A DNA stretch of 55,605 bases, from positions 1 to 55,605 of the forward strand of contig CAJTMY010000015.1 in NCBI GenBank assembly GCA_910577355.1. The letters are read 5' to 3'. Position 1 is the first letter of the stretch; each line of letters starts with the position of its first letter. Shown here piece by piece: positions 41,756-50,700 of the stretch. Below the pieces are notes generated by a model that was not told the origin of the DNA, made no database searches, and was given only the letters and a program-made list of their open reading frames with translations. A program made the translations under genes and the position numbers. This DNA comes from an uncultured Muribaculaceae bacterium (GTDB taxonomy: Bacteria; Bacteroidota; Bacteroidia; Bacteroidales; Muribaculaceae).

Positions 41756-42313
41756 TTAATCCATTTCATCAATCAATTCCCATTCATCTTTATCTTCGTT
41801 ATATGAATACTCGAATACAGCATCATATTCGGATGAACTGATTTCCCACCATTGACGTTTTCCTTTCTTTTGTGCCACGGCAGTTTGGTTGAAAAAACGT
41901 ATCTCTATATGATTCTCAAAAAGGTCTATGTCGATTTTGGTATATCCTATGCTATGATTTTTATTTTTGCGCACCTGCTTATATAATTCATTGCCGTAAC
42001 TAACATCATAAACATATTTTGTGTTGCTCGGCAGATTATATATTACCTCACTTGGCAGTCCTATGGAGCTAATCAAAAAATTCGTAGTATCACGCATACA
42101 AACACCATTTCTAACTTGGCGTTTACATTTTTCTTGCCATAAATTGATACTATGTAGAATAATTTTTGCCAAATTATTTGTTATTGGCTCTGCCCCCGAT
42201 TTAGTATAAACTGTATTGTATTTTAGCTCACTATTCTGTTGCGCCCTCATAAAGAGCGGCAGCATTAAACATACTGCCAGGATTCCAAGTAGATATTTTC
42301 GACTGCGTACCAT
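41756..42313 (-). CDS. Accessory exported protein
   Basis: 185 aa from ATG 42313, chosen because the promoter TAACTTTG (42324-42317) ends only 3 nt before it; the frame upstream is GC-rich and unlike protein. Signal peptide L-L-G-I-L-A-V-C-L-M-L-P-L-F-M-R-A-Q (cleavage near residue 24). The mature part has no recognised domain. AT-rich, opposite to phage transcription. Confidence 0.7.
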   Translation of the reverse strand: MVRSRKYLLGILAVCLMLPLFMRAQQNSELKYNTVYTKSGAEPITNNLAKIILHSINLWQEKCKRQVRNGVCMRDTTNFLISSIGLPSEVIYNLPSNTKYVYDVSYGNELYKQVRKNKNHSIGYTKIDIDLFENHIEIRFFNQTAVAQKKGKRQWWEISSSEYDAVFEYSYNEDKDEWELIDEMD

Positions 42314-42316
42314 ACG

Positions 42317-42401
42317 CAAAGTTACACATTTTCGGCGACATACGGCGCATATCGCCGAAATTTTGTGTCTTTTCTTCGGCGACACCGTCGCCGTAGTTTT
42401 G
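42317..42401. promoter_or_regulatory. Back-to-back promoters: accessory gene and tail-fibre-like gene
   Basis: Minus TAACTTTG at 42324-42317, CGT, then ATG: a leaderless type. Plus TAGTTTTG at 42394-42401, followed by CGGTAAA, 17 nt before ATG 42419. Confidence 0.6.
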
Positions 42402-42418
42402 CGGTAAAGATTACCGCA

Positions 42419-43417
42419 ATGATAGACGTAACGACCTTAACCCAACTCATAACCCAGTTCAGGAACACGACGGCCTCAAACTCCGTGTCGCCCGAAACCG
42501 TCGGCTCTATTCTCCAAAAGATTGTCGACATACTCGCCACCGCTGGAACACAGGCCAACCTCGACATCATCATCAAGTGGCACGAGGCCCTGAAAACGGC
42601 GCGTCCGGCTCTCACCGCGCTTTCGCAGGGCAACGCCGACCGCAACCACATCTACCTTGCCGCACGGAGCGTCAACCTATACACCGGCGCACAGGCCGAT
42701 CTCACACTGATTCAGATACAACAAGCCACAACAGAGCGAGCCGGAGCCATGCGCGCCCAACAGGTCGTTGACCTAAACGCCGCGCGGCGCGACGTGGCCG
42801 ACATCAAGAAACAGATACAGACCATAAACTCCCTGCTCGGCGTCGGCACCGCCGACAACCTCTATAAAGCCTCGCAAATCTCCTGTCAGGTAATCAACGG
42901 CGAGCTGCACCTACTCGGCGCGCAGACACTCACCGCCGCCGGATATGTGCCGTATCTCTTTCGGCGTGTGCGCAAGCGCAACCCCTACAAGAACAAGTTC
43001 GCCACCGCCGAGCAACGCGCCGCGCGGCCATACTGCCCGGCCAAGAAAGGCTGGGGGCTGTACGGCTCAATTTACGCCGTAAAACTCGACGGCTCTAAAA
43101 TCCTCTTTTCCACAAACCCGCACAGCTTCCTGTCAGTCAAGGCAGAGGGATGGTCTGCCGACGCCTCGACACTCGTAACGCGGCATACCGACCGACACGG
43201 CAACATACGCTTCGGCCTCGGTCGTAGCTCCGTGTCGTTGACCGACCCCAAGAATCCTAAAAAGCAGCGTATGATACGCTTCGTTTTCGGAATCGGCCTC
43301 GCCAAGCCAATCTATCCCGGCACCGCCGCCATCACCCCTGCCAACCTCGCAAGCTCACTCGCCACCTTCACCATCATATACGACCCCGGAACACTGCGAT
43401 GGACGTTCTCGACCTGA
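42419..43417 (+). CDS. Putative tail fibre / receptor-binding structural protein
   Basis: 332 aa from ATG 42419. The N-terminal T-L-T-Q-L-I-T-Q-F-R-N-T-T-A-S-N-S-V-S-P, ending with G-S-I-L-Q-K-I-V-D-I-L-A-T, is a common beginning of Bacteroides phage and prophage fibre-like proteins. A coiled-coil stretch follows (about 100-150), then a basic C-terminal beta domain. Position between neck and lysis genes supports a tail role. Host-receptor binding is inference. Confidence 0.65.
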   Translation: MIDVTTLTQLITQFRNTTASNSVSPETVGSILQKIVDILATAGTQANLDIIIKWHEALKTARPALTALSQGNADRNHIYLAARSVNLYTGAQADLTLIQIQQATTERAGAMRAQQVVDLNAARRDVADIKKQIQTINSLLGVGTADNLYKASQISCQVINGELHLLGAQTLTAAGYVPYLFRRVRKRNPYKNKFATAEQRAARPYCPAKKGWGLYGSIYAVKLDGSKILFSTNPHSFLSVKAEGWSADASTLVTRHTDRHGNIRFGLGRSSVSLTDPKNPKKQRMIRFVFGIGLAKPIYPGTAAITPANLASSLATFTIIYDPGTLRWTFST

Positions 43418-43429
43418 CTGCTTCGCAAG

Positions 43430-43790
43430 TTCATAGTAGAAAGTTCATAGTTCATTGAATCACACCGCCCCCACCTCTCTATGAACAATGAACAATGAAC
43501 CCTCCACTGCGGCAAAGCCGCAAAAAAGAAAGCCCTCACGGGCGAGCCGCAAGGGTATGCTATCTTTTATACGAGCCGAGATAGCCCTTGTGGTACAAGA
43601 CCACCCGGAAATGCTATCTATGGAACTCCGGCGTGTTAGCCCTTATGGGAAATGCTATCCGCCATACGCAGAGGTATCCAGTTCATCTTTAGCGCGGCTT
43701 TACATTGTTAAGAGGTGTCCGGGTCATTTTTAGTATGGTTTCACTTACAGACGCAAAGATAATCATAATTCACCACATACACAAATAATT
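43430..43790. repeat. Repeat-rich spacer with internal duplications
   Basis: An inverted repeat of GTTCATAGTTCATTG against CAATGAACAATGAAC (43447-43503) is followed by TGCTATC-type units: GTATGCTATC...GATAGCCCTTGTGG, GGAAATGCTATC twice, AGCCCTTRTGG twice. Stem CAAGG/CCTTG with GCTATC/GATAGC forms at 43551-43590. A frame at 43488-43733 is open (81 aa) but is mostly made of the repeats. Confidence 0.5.
43488..43733 (+). CDS. Doubtful 81-aa frame in the repeat-rich spacer
   Basis: Basic N-terminus (K-P-Q-K-R-K-P-S-R-A-S-R-K-G), then I-R-A-E-I-A-L-V-V-Q-D-H-P-E-M-L-S-M-E-L. It is encoded across imperfect nucleotide repeats, and no promoter or family is seen. Listed because the frame is clean and lies before the holin gene. 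Confidence 0.25.
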   Translation: MNNEPSTAAKPQKRKPSRASRKGMLSFIRAEIALVVQDHPEMLSMELRRVSPYGKCYPPYAEVSSSSLARLYIVKRCPGHF

Positions 43791-43802
43791 ACGCCACAAA
43801 TT

Positions 43803-44036
43803 ATGAACCTCCGCAAACACAAGCCCACCATACAGCTACTCGCCGCCATTGCCCTTATCGCCCTCGGCTGCGGGCTGCTCGTGGCAGGGTTTATTCTGCC
43901 GCCGCCGGGCGAGATACACAACTCCGTGCTGATAGCCTTCGGCGAAATCCTCACCTTCGCCGGGGCACTGTTCGGCATCGACTATCATTACAAATACGCA
44001 CGGCCAAAAGACCGCGACGAAGACATAACCCCATAA
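43803..44036 (+). CDS. Putative holin
   Basis: 77 aa with a basic N-terminus (M-N-L-R-K-H-K-P) and two transmembrane segments (residues 11-31 and 40-58) and a charged C-terminal tail (K-D-R-D-E-D): a class II holin topology. It is immediately followed by the amidase and the spanin-like gene, completing a lysis cassette. Confidence 0.75.
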   Translation: MNLRKHKPTIQLLAAIALIALGCGLLVAGFILPPPGEIHNSVLIAFGEILTFAGALFGIDYHYKYARPKDRDEDITP

Positions 44037-44065
44037 CCTCATAACCTTATAACCCTCATAACCTT

Positions 44066-44509
44066 ATGCGAAGCATAACCGAAATCATCGTGCATTGCAC
44101 GGCCACCCCGGAGGGAAAGCCCTTCACCGTGCAGCAAATCCGACAGTGGCACACCGCGCCGAAACCAAAAGGCAACGGCTGGCGCGACATAGGCTATCAC
44201 TACATCGTATATCTCGACGGCTCCGTACATAATGGCCGCCCCGTCGAACAGGTCGGCGCACATTGCTCCGGCCACAACGCCCACTCCATAGGCGTGTGCT
44301 ATGTTGGCGGCTGCGACGCCCACAGGCGGTTACCCGACGGACAGCCCGAACCAAAAGACACGCGCACACCAATACAGAAAACAGCCCTGCGCCAACTCCT
44401 GAAGAAACTGAAAGAGCGATACCCCGGTGCACGGATATACGGACACCGTGATTTTGCCCCCAAAGCGTGCCCCTCCTTCGACGCAACCGCCGAATATTCA
44501 GATTTATAA
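44066..44509 (+). CDS. Endolysin: N-acetylmuramoyl-L-alanine amidase (Amidase_2)
   Basis: 147 aa, no signal peptide. Zinc ligands H10 (I-I-V-H-C-T-A-T), H127 (Y-G-H-R-D-F) and C135 (K-A-C-P-S-F-D) are all in place; the middle has G-Y-H-Y-I-V-Y-L-D-G. It cleaves the bond between muramic acid and the stem peptide once the holin lets it through the membrane. The 29-nt gap after the holin gene is a CATAACCT microrepeat. Confidence 0.92.
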   Translation: MRSITEIIVHCTATPEGKPFTVQQIRQWHTAPKPKGNGWRDIGYHYIVYLDGSVHNGRPVEQVGAHCSGHNAHSIGVCYVGGCDAHRRLPDGQPEPKDTRTPIQKTALRQLLKKLKERYPGARIYGHRDFAPKACPSFDATAEYSDL

Positions 44510-44512
44510 ATA

Positions 44513-44608
44513 TGAATATCGCCAAAGTTTGCGCTTGTACGTCAGCGGCCGCAGGGCAAAGCTCTGCGATCGCTGGTGCAAGCTATCAAGCAAACCTTTG
44601 GCAATATA
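44513..44608 (+). ncRNA. Long double-hairpin RNA between endolysin and spanin genes
   Basis: Outer stem GCCAAAG-TTTGC-CTTG (44521-44537) pairs with 44587-44602. Inside is a second stem, CAGCG..CGCAG..GC, pairing with GC..CTGCG..CGCTG (44543-44575), closed by an AAA loop. No T-run follows, so it is not a classical terminator. It covers nearly the whole spacer and may set the ratio of the lysis proteins by RNA processing or ribosome access. Confidence 0.5.
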
Positions 44609-44624
44609 AAGACATATCCGACCT

Positions 44625-45155
44625 ATGAAAGCCATCTCGACCCTCAACTCTCGGTTCTCGACATTTGCCGCATACATACTGATTTTCACCGCGCTTTGCG
44701 GCTGCAAATCGAAAAAGGATATTGTCGCCAACAACACCGCCGACACCGACAGCGTGGCCGCCTCCCTCGCCTCCGGCTACTTCCTCCGCATCGACACCGC
44801 CATGCGCCGCATCAGCTTCGACTTCGACACGCTGGATATAACAATAGAGCGACACGCCGCCGACGCAGCACTATCGGCAGCGTCGCCCGAAGAAACCGTC
44901 AGAATCCGCGCCGTCGGCGGTAAGATTGCCGACCGCCGCAGACAGACACGCAACGCCATAGCCGGATATAACCGACTTGACACCGTGGCCTACCGCCACG
45001 CCTCCGCCACATCGAGAGCCGAACACACAACCACCACCTCCGTAGCCGAGCCGCCCGACACCACCCGGATAATACTCACCCTCGCCGCCCTCATTCTGAT
45101 TGTGTCGGGCATCGCCCTCTACCTCCGCCGCCGCAAACGCCACACCGAGATATAA
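44625..45155 (+). CDS. u-spanin-like lysis lipoprotein
   Basis: 176 aa. N-terminal lipoprotein signal with lipobox L-C-G-C (Cys27), a long periplasmic helix-rich region (about 30-145), and a C-terminal transmembrane helix (about 149-168) followed by R-R-R-K-R. An outer-membrane lipid anchor plus an inner-membrane helix in one chain is the design of a unimolecular spanin, which fuses the two membranes in the last lysis step. The place behind holin and endolysin supports this. Confidence 0.75.
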   Translation: MKAISTLNSRFSTFAAYILIFTALCGCKSKKDIVANNTADTDSVAASLASGYFLRIDTAMRRISFDFDTLDITIERHAADAALSAASPEETVRIRAVGGKIADRRRQTRNAIAGYNRLDTVAYRHASATSRAEHTTTTSVAEPPDTTRIILTLAALILIVSGIALYLRRRKRHTEI

Positions 45156-45187
45156 GTTTTTTCATAAGCAGATTGTGATTGACAGAA

Positions 45188-45220
45188 CCGCCCGGCTTGC
45201 GAAAGTCGGGCGGCTCGTTT
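45188..45220. terminator. Bidirectional terminator after the lysis genes
   Basis: CCGCCCG/CGGGCGG stem between two convergent genes, followed on the plus side by CTCGTTTATT. Confidence 0.75.
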
Positions 45221-45905
45221 ATTCTTGCATCGGATTTTCATCATTTCTCACTTGGTCTATCATCGACCGCTCAAACCTATCCAACGGGAATTTACCCGTT
45301 TCGTATTCATAAGCAATACGCTTGGTATACGTTAAATCAGAATTATGCTCCCAAACACAAAGTCCTACAATATACAGTTTATCCTCTCTAATCTGTATAG
45401 CAATATTCCACCCGACCTTATAACCTTGACCTCTAACATAGGCAAGCTCGAAATCGCAAGGTTGGTTAAATGTTCCATCATTTTCATCTTCAGATGGGAT
45501 AAAGAATCTTTCGCAAGGAACAATAATCCCGTCGTCTATTATCGGCTCATTTGAAATTACATTATCATAAATAAAAGTGTCTTCTCCTTTTTTCATCAAC
45601 AACACCCTATCGCTGTATAAATCCCATTTCTTCCCATTGTTATAGTCTGGCGATAAGATAGCGAGGTGATATATATTGACAACTTTCGCATCGCCTATCT
45701 CCATATAACAGCTATCAATGATATTATAAGTATCTGATATTTTACAGCCATTATAATCGTTATAACCCAACACTTCAACTGCCGAACAATTTAACGTGTT
45801 GCCGACAAGATTTGCGTGATGTTCAAACCTTGATGTTGTTTCTTGTGCAACAACAGATGTGACTAACATCATAATACCTGCGGCTATTGCGATTGCTTTA
45901 TACAT
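45219..45905 (-). CDS. Accessory exported protein
   Basis: 228 aa. Signal peptide A-I-A-I-A-A-G-I-M-M-L-V-T-S-V-V-A-Q (cleavage near residue 21). Mature region acidic, beta-rich, with Cys pairs (N-C-S-A, N-G-C-K, D-S-C-Y, V-P-C-E, Q-P-C-D) that could form disulfides. Promoter TAAATTTG at 45940-45933. AT-rich, convergent with the lysis genes. Function unknown; envelope role likely. Confidence 0.72.
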   Translation of the reverse strand: MYKAIAIAAGIMMLVTSVVAQETTSRFEHHANLVGNTLNCSAVEVLGYNDYNGCKISDTYNIIDSCYMEIGDAKVVNIYHLAILSPDYNNGKKWDLYSDRVLLMKKGEDTFIYDNVISNEPIIDDGIIVPCERFFIPSEDENDGTFNQPCDFELAYVRGQGYKVGWNIAIQIREDKLYIVGLCVWEHNSDLTYTKRIAYEYETGKFPLDRFERSMIDQVRNDENPMQE

Positions 45906-46139
45906 AAACTAATACTGTATGATTGTATGATGCAAATTTAGCAATTTTTTCGTATTCTCTGATATGTCATATGTGTATTTCAGACAGTTGCCCGTGAGGG
46001 TAGCCGTTTGCATTATCCCCAATCCCACCCATAGCGTTGTGAGGCGGCGGCTTACAGGCACAGGCCGCTTTGACTTAATCGCTCCGGCGCGTGGCGGCTC
46101 ACTTGGCAGCGGCTCCGAGTTCCGCGCTGCGCTTGTTGC

Positions 46140-47720
46140 CCTCTGCCGTCGGGTGTCGGCCCCGGCACACTCTCAAATTGTTCCGCTCCGACACCTCCGC
46201 ATACTGCTCCGGCGTCTGTCGCTCCACAAACGCCACGTTGCGCCACGGCTTCACTCCGGCTTTTAAGAGAGTGCCTTGAACACAGTTCAGACCGACACCC
46301 GGCGGCGGTGTTCAAACACTCCGAGCCTTGCCGCGCTCACTGTCGCCGCGCCACCTCCGCTCACACCCTCGCGCCCACGCCCTGATCCGCCACCGCACAA
46401 CGCCCGGCAGAGGAACATCGGCCACCCTCGCGGACAACCGCCACGACACGCCGACATAACGGTATGCCGACACAACGACTTGGCTTGCCGACACCTCCGG
46501 GCGCACCGTGGCCGACAGCCCCCTTTCGCCGTTCTGACTGCACTCCGCCGCGTTGCCGGGCATGGCTTGGCAGTGCGGACGTGGTGGCACCCCAATGGCA
46601 CAAACGCCCTACGGTCATTAGAGCCAACTCCCTGCGGTCGGGGGTGCCTCTCACTGCATTGCAAAGCCGCCCCGCACCGCCGCTGCATTACGGCAGACCG
46701 TCTGCCGGGGGCGTGCACCCACGACACACGCCCTGCGGCATCGGCAACCACACATTGACATAACGGCATACCGACACAAGCCCCGCCCCACGCCCCAAAC
46801 GCGGCGCGTCGGCGCACAGCTACGCTACGGCTGCCGTGGCGGTCGCTGATGAAAGGCCGAGCGGTCATTCCGCATCAATCGAAAACCTTTAACCGGCCAA
46901 CAACCCACTGTTTCACAGAGGCTTTTATGGCCGAGATTTTCGGTTGGGCTGCATTGCTCCGCCTTTCATCACCGCCCCGTTGCCCCGGCCACCTCCACTA
47001 CGCGCATCGCCTCCACCGCCACGCTTGCCGCGACATCACCCCGACGTGCTTCCGGGATATGGAAATGATGCAGCCGAGAGTGGATTGGCCGCGATAAACA
47101 AGGAATGTGGCACAGCAACTCATACCACGGCAACACCGCTCCCTGCGCTCACGGTGTATGCCGTGCCTCCCGTGCTACGTTCCACCCTGATTTTTATGCC
47201 AATCCACAACACGGCTTCATCATCGGGGCATCACCGCCCGTCGGCTGATGTAAGGATAGGAATTTGCCGCGACCTCAAAACGACCTGCGCCCGTTTTGAT
47301 TATCGCGTCAACGACATCACCGCGCTTTCGCCTACGCAGGGCGCGGCGGTGGGTGCGGTTACATATTCCGCCCGAAAATCCCGAAACAACCCGAAAAAAG
47401 CGACAGGCCGTGGGGGGATAGTGCGAAGCACCCTCGGTGGAAAATATTCCCCCGAACCCCCTTTGCGCCTGATAAAACGCTGTTTTTCAGGCTTACAACG
47501 TTTTTAACCTCCTAAAAATCCGTGGACTTTTGTAGAACCGCCGAAGCGGTACGGTTAAAACGTTGTGTTACACCTCTTTGCCGCCGCGATATTCCGGGAC
47601 CCGATTTCATACCCGAAACATCGCGGCGGCGAGGTGCTTTATGCGCGCAAACTGCGGGGCCACCGGCTGCACCGCCCACAATTTGCGCGCGACGCCCCTA
47701 AAATCCGTCTTTTAGGGGCA
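46140..47720 (+). ncRNA. Large structured non-coding region, candidate ornate RNA
   Basis: About 1.6 kb without a believable gene. Helices seen: GGTGTCGG/CCGACACC (46152/46188); AGTG-TTGAACAC/GTGTTCAA-CACT (46270/46308); GGCACCCC/GGGGTGCC (46586/46641); CGGCAGA/TCTGCCG (46691/46701); GGGCGTG/CACGCCC (46709/46727); TGATGAAAGGC/GCCTTTCATCA (46847/46961); a 12-bp stem (47102/47172) enclosing a 13-bp stem (47126/47152); CAAAACG/CGTTTTG (47276/47292); CACCGCGC/GCGCGG (47318/47341); a 14-bp stem (47495/47553); GCCGCCGCGAT/ATCGCGGCGGC inside CACCTC/GAGGTG (47571-47636); GCGCGCAAA/TTTGCGCGC (47643/47682); GCCCCTAAAA/TTTTAGGGGC (47694-47719). The stem at 47102 has U-G and G-U pairs that exist only on the plus strand. 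Confidence 0.6.
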
Positions 47721-47733
47721 GAGAGGCTGCGGT

Positions 47734-47741
47734 TACATTTG
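47734..47741 (+). promoter_or_regulatory. Promoter of the tape-measure/tail operon
   Basis: TACATTTG followed by CGCAATA, 19 nt before ATG 47761 and directly after the last hairpin of the structured region. Confidence 0.55.
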
Positions 47742-47760
47742 CGCAATAAACTATTGAATT

Positions 47761-50700
47761 ATGGCTAATTACAATACTTCCGCAACGGTAACGCTATCTG
47801 TCAACGGCAAGCAGGCCCAGCAAATGCTGAAACGCTTGCAATCCGAGGCCGCAAAACTGGAGAAGAAACTGGCGAAAGCCGCGACCGCCGGAGATAAGGC
47901 CACGATGTCGAAACTGCAAAAGGAACTGAAACAGACCAACGGCCTTATTCAGAAATTGCAGTCCTCGGCCAAGACCGCCGAACAGGTGCTTGCCCGAATG
48001 GACAGGGCGACACCCAGGGAGCTTAACAAGGCTCTGCGCACCCTGCAATCACAGCTTAACGGCATACAGCGCGGCACTGCCGCGTGGGATATGCAGATTG
48101 CCAAAATCAAACTGCTTAAAGCTGAAATCGCTAAGGTCAACGCGCAGATGGCTGTCGGGCAGACACGGTGGCAGAGGTTCAACAACTGGCTGAACAACTG
48201 CCAGACGGCCATAATGGGAGTGGTAGCCGCCATTACGGGGCTGGTGATGGCCGGACGTAAAGCCGTCAACACTTACGCCGAAATGGAGGAAACACTTGCC
48301 AACACGCAGAAATACACCCGTATGACCGCCGCCGAAGTGCTCGAACTCAACGAGCTTTTCAAAGGCATGGATACACGACTGGCGCGCGAGCAGCTTAATC
48401 TTCTCGCACAGGAGGGCGGACGCCTCGGCTACAATACGGTGCAGTCCGTCAAGGAGTATGTCGAAGCCGCCTCTATTATAAATGTCGCGCTCGTTGACCT
48501 CGGCGAAGGTGCCACGCAGACCATCGCCAAGCTGTCTAACATCTTCGGCATGGAGCAGATGTACGGTGTGCGCGACGCGATGCTGAAAGTTGGCTCGACC
48601 GTCAACCACCTTTCGCAGAACTGCACCGCGGCCAAGCCTTTCATCGTGGAGTTTGCGCAGCGTATGGCCGGCATAGGCTCGACGGCGAAAATGACGATAC
48701 CCGAAATCATGGCATTTGCCGCCACGCTCGACGCGCACGGTCAAAAGGTGGAAATGTCGGCCACGGCATTGCAGCGCACCATTATGGAGCTTTTCAAGAA
48801 GCCGGGAGAAATGGCGAAAAAGGTAGGGCTGGAAACAAATACTTTCATCGAAACCCTCAACAGGTCTACCACGGAGGGCGTGATGATGTTCCTCGAAGCT
48901 CTCGGCAGACTGGGCGAAGACCAGGCTCTTGCCGTACTCTCGCCGCTGTTCCAGGATCTCGGCCTCGACGGTGCCCGCGTGTCCTCGGTGCTGTCAAACC
49001 TTTCTTCGCACCTCGACTTCCTTAAATGGCAGTTGGGCGAGGCTAATCAGGCTTTCCGCGAAGGCACCTCGGCCTCTAACGAATACGCCATTTTCAACAA
49101 TACGGCACAGGCGGCAATCGACAAGGCCCGTAAAAGGGTTACGGAGCTTGCCGTGGAACTCGGCGAGAAGCTGTACCCGGTCATGCGGCACATCTACACT
49201 TCTTCTTCCGTGTTCCTCCGTGTGCTGAACCAAATCGTTACTTTCATCATAAAGTACCGCACGGCCATACTTGGTATCATCACAGTTTTTGCCGCCTATT
49301 ATTCGTGGCTCGGACTGGTGAAGACAGCCCATGCAGCATATAATATCGTTGTCAAGGCCGCGACCGCGCTTCACAACGCATGGCGTATAGCTGTCGTTTT
49401 GGGGCGCATAGCGGTGATAGCCTTTACGCAGGGCATAGGCGCGGCCACCCACGCCTTCCGGCTCCTTACCGCCGCTATGTCGGCCAATCCTTTTGGCCTC
49501 ATTCTCGCGGCGGTTACGGCTCTTGTGCTCGTTATAAAGGCTTTGTGCGACCGCACTTCCGAATATACGAAGAAGCTCCGCGAGGCTGTCAACACCGCCG
49601 CCAATTTCTCAAAGGAACTCTCAAAGGAACAGCGGCAGCTTGACGAACTTTTCGGCAAACTCGAAGCCTGTAAGCGAGGAACCAAAGAATACAAGGAGGT
49701 CAAGGACACTATCATATCCCAGTATGGGAAGTATCTGCGTGGCCTAATCAACGAGCGCAACGAGATTACAGACCTTACAGCCGCTTACAAAAGGCTTGCG
49801 GCTGCGGCGCGCATCGCCGCTAAGGAACGTGCCATACAGGGCGCGAAAGATGCCGCACAGGAAACTTTCGACGATGCTTTCAGCGGCCTTGCGAAGAAGT
49901 TGCAGGAGCAGCTTGTCGCCTACGGCAAGTCTTACAAGGACGCCGTGCGCATAACTAACCGCGTCGTCATTGACTTGCAGACCACCGGCACTATCGGTCA
50001 GGATATTGTCGGTGAGTTGCAGGGAATCAAAGGCAGCTTACAGGACAAATGGGGCTGGACGGCGCACCCCGTAAATGTCGTTAACGATATGATAGGCACC
50101 CACGGCGAATATACAACCGCGATGGGGGAAATAAATCAGATTGAGCGTGAAACCAATCCTCTCGCCGGATATTCGGCCACGGAACTTCGCCGACTCATAA
50201 CCGACTTCGAGGGCCACGCCGAGCGTGGAGAGGGCGGCGCCATAATCATAGGCATCAACGAGCCGAACCCAACAACGAGGCGTATCGCCGCAAACGAGGT
50301 GAGCGAATTTCTCGATGAAGCCCGTGCCCGGCTGTCGGTGCTTGAAACACCTTCCAACGACCCTGTGGCGGGCAACCCGGACTTTACTCTCGATGATTTT
50401 ACTCCCTATGAATCGGAAAAAGACCGCAAGGCGCGCGAGGCCGAGGAACGGCGCGCGGCAATAAAGGCGCGAAAGGAGTTCAAGGACAAACTCAACGATG
50501 CGAAAGGCGAATGGGAGGCCGGTGCCGCACAGAATGTCAGCGATTATTCGGCGGGGCTGAAATCGTGGACGCAGTTCCTTCTCTACAAGCACAACCTCGA
50601 AATCAAATACTACGACGACCGCCTCCGTATCTTCGAGGACTACAATCTTCAGGAGGACGAGGACTATCAGGAACTGCTGAAAAAGAAAGCGGAGATTCAG

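Noticed and set aside
43430..43790. CRISPR array
   Set aside because: Repeats are short, imperfect and interleaved with paired stems, spacer lengths are irregular, and no cas gene is in the window.
46276..46868. Open frames of 160-193 aa on both strands in the structured region
   Set aside because: Composition is dominated by Arg, Pro, His and Cys with no domain pattern; GC-rich DNA leaves such frames open by chance. Stems and strand-specific wobble favour RNA.
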